Assembly (NCBI GenBank): GCA_964481425.1
Contig: CAYZTM010000012.1
Coordinates: 39,295 to 103,294 of the forward strand
Length of the DNA stretch: 64,000 nt
Direction of reading: 5' to 3'
From: MKUN01 sp964481425
GTDB lineage: Bacteria > Bacteroidota > Bacteroidia > Chitinophagales > Chitinophagaceae
How positions within the stretch are numbered: the first letter of the stretch is position 1; the number at the start of each line of letters is the position of its first letter. Position numbers and translations under genes: made by a program. A model generated the notes under the pieces. The model was not told the origin of the DNA. It searched no databases and saw only the letters and a program-made list of their open reading frames with translations. This document shows positions 54,208 through 62,251 of the stretch, one piece after another.

Positions 54208-55044
54208 TTACCTGAGGGCCCTGATGATCTTCATATTCTGGCGCCTGAGGTCATCTTCATAAGCGCTGCCTTTGGCCAGCTCAATGGATTTTTCGGCGGC
54301 TTCGATGGCCTCTTGCCTTTTACCCATTTTTTTAGCTATGCGTGCTTTGAGGTAATACATATAATAAGCCTTAGGACTTTGCTCAATGGCTTTGTTTACA
54401 TATTCCCATGCCTTATCCGTTTGCTGCCTTGTCTCGAAATAGTAATTCGCGGCCTGGTAGTAAGGCAGGGTAGGGTGCTCTATGGCTTTTTCGATAGCAG
54501 CATCGAGGCGGTTTTCGTTCTTTGCTTTTACCGGTATGGATACCATAGTATGCTCCCAGGAGAGGTCTATTTTGCAGGTGCTGAATGTGATATCAGCAAT
54601 GCCTATGGTAAAAGTTGGTACCAGGTCTTCAACATATTTGGTCTTTACGCTAAAGCGGGCCACATCTTCATCTTTGCTGTAGCCTGCTGAGCCCCAGTTG
54701 CTGGTACCTTTATTAAATATTACTTCCCATGAGCCGTGGTTGGGGATGGTATAGAGCGCATATTCACCCGCCTTTATTTCCTGTCCGCCTACAGTTACAT
54801 CCTCACCAAACTTTACTTTAGTGGCTGCATTGGCACCTGTGCGCCATACACGGCCATAAGCAACCAGATCCCCGAATATGCGACGGCCCCGTATGGATGG
54901 CCTGCTATAAACGATATCGATCGTAGAGGTGGAGAAATCCTGGCTTATGCGCGCCGTAGGGCTAAGTGCAGGTAATTTCAGGTCCTGTGAATACCCGATC
55001 GCTGTTGCAGCAATGAGGGCCAATGAGAGCAATGCTTTTTTCAT
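54208..55044 (-). CDS. DUF2911 protein with C-terminal TPR-like helices
   Basis: 278 residues with signal peptide (ending AIGYSQ). Residues about 22-165 are the DUF2911 domain: LSPTARISQDFSTSTIDIVY, SRPSIRGRRIFGDLVAYG, VWRTGANAATKVKFGEDV, EYALYTIPN. Residues about 185-270 form tetratricopeptide-like helices (AWEYVNKAIEQSPKAYYMYY, GKRQEAIEAAEKSIELAKG). The domain is frequent in Bacteroidota envelope proteins; function unknown. Confidence 0.9.
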   Translation of the reverse strand: MKKALLSLALIAATAIGYSQDLKLPALSPTARISQDFSTSTIDIVYSRPSIRGRRIFGDLVAYGRVWRTGANAATKVKFGEDVTVGGQEIKAGEYALYTIPNHGSWEVIFNKGTSNWGSAGYSKDEDVARFSVKTKYVEDLVPTFTIGIADITFSTCKIDLSWEHTMVSIPVKAKNENRLDAAIEKAIEHPTLPYYQAANYYFETRQQTDKAWEYVNKAIEQSPKAYYMYYLKARIAKKMGKRQEAIEAAEKSIELAKGSAYEDDLRRQNMKIIRALR

Positions 55045-55127
55045 ATGCTTAAATTATAGGCGGCAAATTACTTCAAACAGGGTTGTGTGCATAGCAATAA
55101 TATCTATAGGCCGATAAACGATGCAGG

Positions 55128-55721
55128 CTATTTTTTTTGAGGGGGAGCATCCGGTATAAGTTTCGACTTTATCAGATCGAGCAGTGACATCAGTTTGCTA
55201 AAATCATCTTTCGCAAGCAATACATAAGAGTCATCAGTGTCAGCCAACTTCATGTATGGCGCCCAGCCAGCCTGCGACCAATAGCAGCCCCCGGTGATCC
55301 CGTCCCGCGTACGAAACATTACCTCGCTATAGCCGGTGCTTTTTTGTGAGAATACTTCGGTCTGTAACTTATTGAAATTGCGGGTTAGCTCATCAATACC
55401 GCTTACTTCTGTGTAAATGGCCTTTACGGCAGGGGAGTTAATGTCGGTGTATCCATATACAAAGCGAACCAAATTCACCCGCATGTCCTTCCTTGAAAAG
55501 TTGGTCAGCTTTACTAACTGCACCTTTACGTTCTTCAGCTCACCGATATCCGAAATATCCATTTTCAGCATGGCCTCCGGCATACTTAGCAGCCTGCCGA
55601 CAATGTCTTCCGAAGGAGCAGCCATTCCCGTATTTTGTTGCTGCGCTCCCGGTGGTCCGGGTTGGGCGAAAACGGTTGTTGCCAAAAGCAAAGCGATGCA
55701 TAAGGAGATGGTCCTTGTCAT
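55128..55721 (-). CDS. Hypothetical exported protein
   Basis: 197 residues: signal peptide ending TTVFAQ, a short Gly/Pro/Gln-rich linker (PGPPGAQQQNTG), then a compact alpha/beta domain (about 38-190: LKNVKVQLVKLTNFSRKDMR, VRFVYGYTDINSPAVKAIY, KDDFSKLMSLLDLIKSKL). No family recognised and no catalytic motif evident. Predicted periplasmic. Single gene on its strand. Confidence 0.7.
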   Translation of the reverse strand: MTRTISLCIALLLATTVFAQPGPPGAQQQNTGMAAPSEDIVGRLLSMPEAMLKMDISDIGELKNVKVQLVKLTNFSRKDMRVNLVRFVYGYTDINSPAVKAIYTEVSGIDELTRNFNKLQTEVFSQKSTGYSEVMFRTRDGITGGCYWSQAGWAPYMKLADTDDSYVLLAKDDFSKLMSLLDLIKSKLIPDAPPQKK

Positions 55722-55876
55722 AAAGTGGAAATATTAGTTAAGGTCAGTTAAAGTAAACAAATTTAGGGAATAGGTGCTGTATTGTCAGCCCCGGGATTAC
55801 CTTGCAGATGTTATTTTAATGAAAAAATTATATACCCGGGGCTTCTTTCGTATGAACTTTACTATATTTTTGGCAC

Positions 55877-56110
55877 ATGAATTATCCTGAAATAACTCAA
55901 GACGATCTGTATGACCTGGGTTTCGAGCCTATGGAGACAGAAAATACAAAATCAATGCATTACAAGCATAAGGATCTTGATATCGTGCTTTGGAAAGGTA
56001 TGTTCAACCCCAATCCCGAATCGCGCTTCTGGAAATGCGGTTATGGTAAGGATAAAATACAGTTCGAGAGCCTGGAGCAGCTCAAGGAGTACATAGCTTC
56101 GATGGAATAG
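55877..56110 (+). CDS. Small hypothetical protein (77 residues)
   Basis: A soluble acidic protein, MNYPEITQDDLYDLGFEPME onward, ending ESLEQLKEYIASME. The alternating pattern SMHYKHKDLDIVLWKG and ESRFWKCGYGKDKIQF suggests a small beta-sheet flanked by helices, like small phage-related or immunity-type proteins, but no family is recognised. Coding bias and a clear start and stop support it as a real gene. TATTTTTG, a match to the Bacteroidota -7 element, lies 5 nt before the ATG but has no matching -33 element. Confidence 0.68.
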   Translation: MNYPEITQDDLYDLGFEPMETENTKSMHYKHKDLDIVLWKGMFNPNPESRFWKCGYGKDKIQFESLEQLKEYIASME

Positions 56111-56129
56111 CAGTCACATCTTTTCAATA

Positions 56130-56161
56130 AAAAAATATCCCGCTGTAAGTGCAGCGGGATA
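56130..56161 (-). terminator. Terminator, mainly for the minus-strand lipoprotein gene
   Basis: TATCCCGCTG (56136-56145) / CAGCGGGATA (56152-56161) with a 6-nt loop. On the minus strand it is followed by TTTTTTTATTG; on the plus strand no T-run follows, although the stem could also act for the gene at 55877-56110. Confidence 0.8.
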
Positions 56162-56185
56162 CTCATATCTGTCAGCTTTTATCTT

Positions 56186-56386
56186 TTACCTGTACTGTAC
56201 ATAGTGGTGGCCGTAGTGGTAATAGTCACGGGGCCTGTAACTGTTGCGTGTGTAATGATCATGGCTCTTCCAATAAGAACGATGGCCATAATGCCCGGGA
56301 TAGCCATTGCCGCGACTATACAGGCAAGAACTGAGTGTTATACCCAGAACGATAAATAAGCATGCTATAAGCAGGAATGATCTCAT
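56186..56386 (-). CDS. Small His/Tyr-rich lipoprotein, copy 1
   Basis: 66 residues: lipoprotein signal with lipobox LSSC (Cys21) and a mature part of only 45 residues very rich in His, Tyr and Arg (YPGHYGHRSYWKSHDHY, DYYHYGHHY). It shares GxxPGHYxxRSYWKxH with the neighbouring gene, so the two are tandem paralogues. A metal-binding or envelope-structural role is possible inference; no family recognised. Confidence 0.72.
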   Translation of the reverse strand: MRSFLLIACLFIVLGITLSSCLYSRGNGYPGHYGHRSYWKSHDHYTRNSYRPRDYYHYGHHYVQYR

Positions 56387-56422
56387 AAAGCGTGAATTTT
56401 ATTTAATACTGCAGAGGCAGTT

Positions 56423-56635
56423 TTACCTGTAATTTACTTTAGGGTTGGTGTTGTAAGTACCATGCCTTGCCGGGGCATAATGGCCGTAATACGGTTTGCC
56501 GTACTTAACGTGCTGTTTCCAATAGCTGCGCTTGCGGTAATGCCCTGGTATGTAATTGCCATCGCCCACCGCACAGGAGCTGAATGCCAGCACTATGATG
56601 ATAAGTGTACAAACTACAGATATTACAGATTTCAT
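56423..56635 (-). CDS. Small His/Tyr-rich lipoprotein, copy 2
   Basis: 70 residues: lipobox FSSC with Cys21 at the same position as in copy 1, then GDGNYIPGHYRKRSYWKQH and a Tyr/His/Pro-rich tail (GKPYYGHYAPARHGTYN). 36 bp upstream of copy 1 and in the same orientation, probably one transcript ending at the terminator at 56130-56161. Confidence 0.72.
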   Translation of the reverse strand: MKSVISVVCTLIIIVLAFSSCAVGDGNYIPGHYRKRSYWKQHVKYGKPYYGHYAPARHGTYNTNPKVNYR

Positions 56636-56738
56636 AAGGTTTTTCTGAATTTTTTACAGTGACAATATACGAAACATGTACATAATACAAAAACCGCACA
56701 TGAAATTTATTAAAATCAATGTGTGGGGAACTTTATAC

Positions 56739-57140
56739 TTACTTTTTCAAGGGCGTATGTCTTTTGTAATAATAGCCGGTCTTTGCGTTATAATAGTATA
56801 GTTCCTTAGGATATTTGTGGCTGTATATGTGCTTGCGGCTTGTATGCTTAGGGCTGTTCACAGCCATGTCATCGTCGTTATCCCCGTCTTCATCGGCTAC
56901 GTAGTAGTCATTGTCATCATCGCTGGCAACCACTACATATTCCACGTCGTCCCCGTCCTCATCATCTGAATAATAGTTCTCATCATCGTCGCCATCATCA
57001 TTTGTCACCACCGCTTTTTTAGTGACAATGGTCTTTTTGTGAACCGTTTTTTTGCCCGGGGCGGCTTTCTTCACAGTTTGCGCATTGATGACGCCCAAAG
57101 AAAAAAGCAGGGAACATATCAGCAAGGTGATCTTATGCAT
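56739..57140 (-). CDS. Exported acidic low-complexity protein
   Basis: 133 residues: signal peptide ending GVINAQ; a Lys/Thr/Val-rich segment (KKAAPGKKTVHKKTIVTKKA); an Asp/Glu-rich segment (about 47-92) with repeats such as DDGDDDENYYSDDEDGDD and DEDGDNDDD; and a basic aromatic tail (YYYNAKTGYYYKRHT). The charge switch from basic to acidic to basic is striking. Possible calcium or surface-polymer binding is speculation; no family recognised. Confidence 0.68.
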   Translation of the reverse strand: MHKITLLICSLLFSLGVINAQTVKKAAPGKKTVHKKTIVTKKAVVTNDDGDDDENYYSDDEDGDDVEYVVVASDDDNDYYVADEDGDNDDDMAVNSPKHTSRKHIYSHKYPKELYYYNAKTGYYYKRHTPLKK

Positions 57141-57224
57141 AGCTATTTATTGTTTTGGTAGTGAATTTACTTTGCATCATAATGATACACAATTTTCCTG
57201 ACCTTATGTATGCTCCCCTCCTGC

Positions 57225-58517
57225 CTATTTTTTTAGAAATTTTCCACGCCAGATCATCGTATCACCGGAGGTAGCTATGAGTGTATAAGTGCCGGCCGGC
57301 AATGTCGAGATGTTCAGCTCGCTTCTATTGGCATTCGCCATAGTGTTTTCATTAACCAGCTTACCGGAAATATCGAACACGGCGATACGGACCGGCTTAG
57401 GGGGTACTGCATCGGTACTAATGCTAAGAAGGTCATGTGCGGGGTTGGGGCTAAGCCGGAAGCACATGGCCTGTGCTGCATAACCCCGCACTGATGCAGG
57501 CCATGTGCTGAGGGTCATGATCATCGTATCGTTGTCCATGCAGCGTTTTGCCACGAGGGTAACCGTGTAGGTGCCGGGGTTGGTATAAGTATGCTGGGTG
57601 TTAGCAGTGGTGCTGCTATCTCCATCGCCAAAATACCAGGTATAGTCTGTGGCATTAAGGGAGGTATTGGTGAAGGTGACCAGGTTGCCGGCCCCATTGC
57701 TGTAGGTAAAGCCCGCAGTGAGGTCGTATTGCCCGATATGCCAGTACAGCATGCTGTCATAAACGACCACTTTGGCCGCATGCCGGATATTGGCTGCGTC
57801 TGCAGCGCTAAGGGTATAATCGTAAGGGATGGTCTCAGGGTCTCTCCTGAAGAAAGCTGTGTAAAATGCACAGGCCGCAGCATAAGTGCCCTCAAGAGTT
57901 GGGTGGCTTTCATCGGCCTGGTATAGCTCTATTGCCGGGTACTGCTGCCTGATATAATGCCATACCGCACCTGCGGGTGATACCACAGCGTTATTGCTGT
58001 CGGCCATCATCATGTAGCGGAGGCGCAACATGCTGTCCATGCCTTCGTAAGTGCATACGGGCGGCCATGTGGGGCAATTGAGGTCGTCGCCGTTCTTGCG
58101 GCCCCATGTCATGTAGAACATGGTGCGGCCACAGGGATGGTAGGCCTGGTTGAGGCTATCGAGGAAATGCGCATAAGGGAACATGCCGGTATCTACCTGG
58201 TCGATAGGGAAGGAAGGCCACTGGCTTTGCTCCTGCAAAACCACATAGTCGAGGTCGCCCTGGCCTATTTTGCTAAGCGAAGTGGCGTCATGGGCATGTT
58301 GTTGCAAGGTATAGCCGCCAATGGTATTGCTGTCGTATATAAGGCTGTCGCCCATGGCAGAGGCGATAGCCGCAGTCACCTGGGGCATTGAGTTGACATA
58401 AGTGTAACTATTGCCAAGGAAGAGCACTTTGAGCGGCCGGTGAACAGGGGACTGAGCCGTTGCAGGGTATCGGGTAACAAGTATCAAAAGGAAAATAAAT
58501 ATAGTTTTTGGCCGCAT
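57225..58517 (-). CDS. SGNH/GDSL-like hydrolase with PKD domain and T9SS type A sorting domain
   Basis: 430 residues: signal peptide (ending PATAQ), an SGNH hydrolase domain (about 30-255) with the nucleophile motif LFLGNSYTY (Ser37), the VVLQEQSQWP block and the catalytic DESHPT (D202, H205), a PKD domain (about 270-345: DYTWYFGDGDSSTTANTQHT), and the sorting domain (about 355-430: RLSPNPAHDLLSI, LPAGTYTLIA). Likely a secreted esterase or deacylase of a polysaccharide; the SGNH subtype resembles DUF4886-like families. Confidence 0.87.
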   Translation of the reverse strand: MRPKTIFIFLLILVTRYPATAQSPVHRPLKVLFLGNSYTYVNSMPQVTAAIASAMGDSLIYDSNTIGGYTLQQHAHDATSLSKIGQGDLDYVVLQEQSQWPSFPIDQVDTGMFPYAHFLDSLNQAYHPCGRTMFYMTWGRKNGDDLNCPTWPPVCTYEGMDSMLRLRYMMMADSNNAVVSPAGAVWHYIRQQYPAIELYQADESHPTLEGTYAAACAFYTAFFRRDPETIPYDYTLSAADAANIRHAAKVVVYDSMLYWHIGQYDLTAGFTYSNGAGNLVTFTNTSLNATDYTWYFGDGDSSTTANTQHTYTNPGTYTVTLVAKRCMDNDTMIMTLSTWPASVRGYAAQAMCFRLSPNPAHDLLSISTDAVPPKPVRIAVFDISGKLVNENTMANANRSELNISTLPAGTYTLIATSGDTMIWRGKFLKK

Positions 58518-58581
58518 GCGTTATTTGTGTTCTTAAAAGATAAACAAAAGGTACTGTACTATTGTTATTAATGTCAAATGT

Positions 58582-59064
58582 ATGAAACAGGGAAAACCGA
58601 ACAATATATTACTACTGGTACTGTGCCTGCTTATTTGCTATGCCGCAGGCGCATTGGGTAGCCTGGCGACCATACCGCAGATAGGTACCTGGTATGCAGG
58701 GCTGAAAAAGCCTTTTTTTAATCCTCCCAACGAGGTGTTCGGGCCGGTATGGAGCCTGCTTTATACCCTAATGGCCATATCCCTGTTCCTTGTAATAAGA
58801 AAACCGTATCCCGGTAAGCAGGTGATTTTGCGGATATTCTTTTTACAATTGCTGGCAAATACATTGTGGAGTTTCTTCTTCTTTTATTTCCATTTTTTCA
58901 TCGTATCCATCCTCGATATCCTGTTCCTGCTGCTATTGCTGTTCAGCTATTTCAGACGGGTAAGAAGGGTAAATAGGTTTGCTGCCTATTGTTTTCTGCC
59001 TTATATCTGCTGGGTATCCTTTGCAACGGTTTTGAATATCAGTTTGTGGTGGCTCAACAGGTAG
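58582..59064 (+). CDS. tspO: TspO/MBR family tryptophan-rich sensory protein
   Basis: 160 residues with five membrane helices. The family signature GTWYAGLKKPFFNPPNEVFG followed by PVWSLLYTLMAISLFL is clear, as are LANTLWSFFFFYF and the last-helix Trp cluster. Bacterial TspO binds porphyrins and affects tetrapyrrole or stress signalling; this one has no telling neighbours. A flavin reductase gene follows after 80 bp. Confidence 0.94.
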   Translation: MKQGKPNNILLLVLCLLICYAAGALGSLATIPQIGTWYAGLKKPFFNPPNEVFGPVWSLLYTLMAISLFLVIRKPYPGKQVILRIFFLQLLANTLWSFFFFYFHFFIVSILDILFLLLLLFSYFRRVRRVNRFAAYCFLPYICWVSFATVLNISLWWLNR

Positions 59065-59144
59065 CAGCCTATCATTATATCTTATCAGGCCATCAGGCAA
59101 AGGGCTGGCAGCTATAAAGCAATACATGTATCTTAGCATTCCAG

Positions 59145-59645
59145 ATGATTACCATAATATCGGGCACAAACCGTAAAGACAGTATGACGCTTAGGGTCGC
59201 TAAACTATATTACGACCTGTTTAAAGCAAGGAATGCGGATGTGCATCTTGTATCGCTTGAAGGAGCCAATGTGTATGAGGAAGGGCCTGAACTGAAAGAA
59301 CTGGAAGAGCGCTATTTCATCCCATCGGACAAGTTTGTTTTTGTGATGCCTGAATATAACGGCAGCTTTCCCGGCGTGCTGAAGCTGATGATAGACAACA
59401 GCAACATTAAAAAATGCTGGTGGTATAAGAAGGCCCTGCTGGCAGGCGTGGCCGATGGCCGGGGCGGTAACCTGCGCGGCATAGAGCATATGACCAATAT
59501 ACTGCACTATATGCGTATGAACGTGCATTATAACAAGCTGCCCCTTTCACGTATCAATGACGAAGTGAGCCCGGAAGGTGTGCTGCTGAAAGAGGGGACT
59601 AAAAAGGCCATAGAAAATCAAATAGACGAGTTTTTGAATTATTAA
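59145..59645 (+). CDS. NADPH-dependent FMN reductase family protein
   Basis: 166 residues of flavodoxin-like fold: MITIISGTNRKDSMTLRVAK carries the FMN phosphate loop, VFVMPEYNGSFPGVLKLMID is the family hallmark, and GVADGRGGNLRGIEHM the second flavin loop. Members reduce FMN or quinones with NAD(P)H. Only 13 bp separate it from the metallophosphoesterase gene, so the two are probably co-transcribed. Confidence 0.9.
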   Translation: MITIISGTNRKDSMTLRVAKLYYDLFKARNADVHLVSLEGANVYEEGPELKELEERYFIPSDKFVFVMPEYNGSFPGVLKLMIDNSNIKKCWWYKKALLAGVADGRGGNLRGIEHMTNILHYMRMNVHYNKLPLSRINDEVSPEGVLLKEGTKKAIENQIDEFLNY

Positions 59646-59658
59646 TAATATTACAGCC

Positions 59659-60909
59659 ATGTGGTTAAGGGCGGTCATCATCCTGGCAATAGTCGGTTTA
59701 GCAGAGTATTACAGTTATATAGTCGTAAGATCGGCAGTGCGCAACCTGCCCCATGCCTGGCGCATAGGGCTTATTACAGTTTATGCTATTGTAAGCGTGG
59801 CAGTATGGCTGGGTGTTATCTTTTTCCGGCAGATAGACTGGGCGAAGCTGCCCCATATGGCCCGCAATATTTACATCGCTTTTTCTCTTGGTTTTGCGGT
59901 CGGTAAGCTGCTGATACTGCTGGTAATGCTGGTGGACGACTTGCGGAGGCTGGTAGTATGGCTGGTTGGCCTGCTGCGGCCTGCCAAAGAAATAATAGGT
60001 GATACCGGGCAGGCACCCGGTATGAGCCGTTCGGCATTTTTCTCTACGCTTGCGCTCATACTGGGAGGTACATCTCTCTTTGGTTTCATTTATGGAGTAG
60101 GCAACAGGTACAGGTACAGGACAAAGCGGGTACAGCTGAAGCTACCTTCGTTACCCCCTTCTTTTAAGGGGCTGAAAATTGTACAGGTGTCGGATATCCA
60201 TACCGGCAGCTTCGATAACCACGATGCAGTGGCCAAAGGCATACAAAAGATACTGGACGAAAAGCCGGACGTGATCTTCTTCACCGGCGACCTGGTGAAC
60301 AACCATGCAGATGAAGTGGATGAGCGGTACCAGGAAATATACTCAAGGCTCCATGCACCCATGGGGGTGTTCTCCATACTAGGTAACCACGACTATGGCG
60401 ACTATACGCACTGGCCCAGTAAAGAGGACAAGAAGGCTAACCTGGACCGGCTGAAGCAGATGCAGCGCGATATGGGCTGGAACCTGTTGCTCAATGAGCA
60501 TGTGCTGCTGCAGCGCGGCGAGGACAAGATAGCCCTCATAGGCGTGGAGAACTGGAGTGCAAAAGGCTTCCATACCTACGGGGATATGGCAAAAGCCTAT
60601 GAAGGGCTTGGTGAGCAAAACATTCCTGTCAAAATATTGCTATCCCACGACCCATCGCATTGGGATGCACAGATAAGGCCCAAATATGGCGATGTACAGC
60701 TCATGCTGAGCGGGCATACGCATGGCATGCAGTTTGGCGTGGAGATACCCGGCTTCAAATGGAGCCCGGTGCAGTATATGTATAAGGAGTGGGCCGGTCT
60801 GTACCAGCAAGGGGAGCAATACCTGTATGTGAACCGTGGTTTCGGCTTCCTCGGCTACCCGGGCCGCCTGGGCATTATGCCGGAGATAACGGTAATAGAA
60901 CTGGTGTGA
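59659..60909 (+). CDS. Membrane-anchored metallophosphoesterase
   Basis: 416 residues. The N-terminal 155 residues hold about four membrane helices; the C-terminal part is a calcineurin-like phosphoesterase with all metal motifs: VSDIHTGSF, FFTGDLVNN, LGNHDYGDY, LLSHDPSHW and SGHTHGMQFG. This arrangement is like YaeI/YkuE-type enzymes, some of which act on lipid A intermediates or phospholipids; substrate here unknown. Confidence 0.93.
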   Translation: MWLRAVIILAIVGLAEYYSYIVVRSAVRNLPHAWRIGLITVYAIVSVAVWLGVIFFRQIDWAKLPHMARNIYIAFSLGFAVGKLLILLVMLVDDLRRLVVWLVGLLRPAKEIIGDTGQAPGMSRSAFFSTLALILGGTSLFGFIYGVGNRYRYRTKRVQLKLPSLPPSFKGLKIVQVSDIHTGSFDNHDAVAKGIQKILDEKPDVIFFTGDLVNNHADEVDERYQEIYSRLHAPMGVFSILGNHDYGDYTHWPSKEDKKANLDRLKQMQRDMGWNLLLNEHVLLQRGEDKIALIGVENWSAKGFHTYGDMAKAYEGLGEQNIPVKILLSHDPSHWDAQIRPKYGDVQLMLSGHTHGMQFGVEIPGFKWSPVQYMYKEWAGLYQQGEQYLYVNRGFGFLGYPGRLGIMPEITVIELV

Positions 60910-60940
60910 CCAATTCTATTACCTCTTTTGTTGTATCCCC

Positions 60941-61138
60941 TTATTTCACCAGGCTTTTTTTCAGCAGTTGGGCTATGGCTTCGGGGCGTGGCTGCAGCAG
61001 GTCGGCGGCTGCTTCCTGCAGGTAGCTTTTCATTTCCTTCGTCAGTTTTATCAATTCTTCACTGTTACCTGTCCCCTTCATACCTGCCTGTTTTGCAATA
61101 AAATTCCCGGTAAGATCTTTAAGTAGTGGTCTATTCAT
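60941..61138 (-). CDS. Small helical hypothetical protein (65 residues)
   Basis: MNRPLLKDLTGNFIAKQAGM onward: mainly helical, charged, ending AIAQLLKKSLVK. Conserved-looking length and composition; no family recognised. It ends 32 bp from the convergent phosphoesterase stop. The 174 bp upstream (61139-61312) hold no gene. Confidence 0.6.
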   Translation of the reverse strand: MNRPLLKDLTGNFIAKQAGMKGTGNSEELIKLTKEMKSYLQEAAADLLQPRPEAIAQLLKKSLVK

Positions 61139-61312
61139 TTGCGTTAGCTATTGGTTTCGATGTCATGTTGATAAGATATAACGAGGCACGGAAATAAATA
61201 TTGTACGCTTGGGAAATAAAAAGTATCTTTTTAGTCCATTATAACATATGACTATTGTTTTTTGAACAAATAGGTCTTAGCATAGTTTTTAAGTATAGTA
61301 TATCAACAGGTT

Positions 61313-62251
61313 ATGGGTCAGCAAAGCAGCATAATAGGCATAACGGGCGGTACAGGGTTCATAGGCAGTCACCTCGCACGCAGGCTGGTGGAACAGGGCC
61401 ATGAAGTGGTGATATTTACCACGCATCCGGCCAAGAAAAAGAAGAAGACCGGTTATACCTACTCGTACTGGAACCCCGAAGAGGGTAAATGCGACCTTAC
61501 CAGCCTGAAGAAACTGGATGCACTGGTGAACCTTGCAGGCGCAGGCATAGCCGATAAAACATGGACACCGAAACGCAAACGCGAGATAGTGGACAGCAGG
61601 GTAAAGGCTACCCATTTCCTAACATCGAGACTAAGAGAGTACGGGGGTAACTGTAAGGTATTCATTTCCGCATCGGCTATAGGCTACTACGGCCCCGACA
61701 GGGGACTTAACGGGCCTTTTGAGGAGACAGCCCCGCATTATCATGATTTCCTCGGGGAGACCTGTGAGCGCTGGGAACACGAGGCCTTAAGCATCGGTGA
61801 CAAGATGCGTACCGTTATATTCCGCTTTGGTATAGTGCTGGGGCGGGAGAGTGGTATGTTCAGGAAGGTGGCGCAACCTATGTCGCTGGGCGCAGTGCCT
61901 ATATTAGGCAGCGGTCACCAGGTCATCAGCTGGATACATGTGGAAGACCTCGTGGGTATGCTGTACAAGGCTATAACAGATGATAGCATCAGCGGCATCT
62001 TTAATGCAGCAGCGCCGCACCCCGTATCGCATAAGACGCTGATGGAACTGATAGCCCATGTAAAAGGCGGCATTAAACTGCCGGTGCATATACCGACAGC
62101 CCTGCTGCGCTACCTGCTGGGCGAAATGAGCAAAGAGGTACTGAAGAGTTGCACCGTGAGCGCCGGCAAGGCCTTGAATGCAGGCTTCACTTTTCAATAC
62201 GATACGGCTGAGAGAGCTGTAAAGGATATACTCTCCCCTCACTACCGGTAG
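61313..62251 (+). CDS. TIGR01777-family NAD(P)-dependent epimerase-like protein
   Basis: 312 residues. Rossmann motif GITGGTGFIGSHLARRL at the N terminus, LVNLAGAGIADKTWTPKRK, the SASAIGYYGPD stretch and FRFGIVLGRESGM are diagnostic for the TIGR01777 extended-SDR family; the C-terminal segment (PHPVSHKTLMELIAHV onward) is the DUF1731 domain. Function is not firmly known; E. coli YfcH belongs here. Overlaps the convergent dehydrogenase gene by 10 bp. Confidence 0.92.
   Translation: MGQQSSIIGITGGTGFIGSHLARRLVEQGHEVVIFTTHPAKKKKKTGYTYSYWNPEEGKCDLTSLKKLDALVNLAGAGIADKTWTPKRKREIVDSRVKATHFLTSRLREYGGNCKVFISASAIGYYGPDRGLNGPFEETAPHYHDFLGETCERWEHEALSIGDKMRTVIFRFGIVLGRESGMFRKVAQPMSLGAVPILGSGHQVISWIHVEDLVGMLYKAITDDSISGIFNAAAPHPVSHKTLMELIAHVKGGIKLPVHIPTALLRYLLGEMSKEVLKSCTVSAGKALNAGFTFQYDTAERAVKDILSPHYR

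Noticed and set aside
55865..55872. TATTTTTG, a perfect -7 promoter element directly before the gene at 55877
   Set aside because: No -33 element at the right distance was found, and the start codon would lie almost at the transcript start; not enough to call a promoter.
60151..60172. CCCCTT/AAGGGG palindrome in the metallophosphoesterase gene, resembling an inserted palindromic element
   Set aside because: The encoded residues (LPPSFKGLKIVQVSD) are normal for the family at this place, so there is no sign of insertion.
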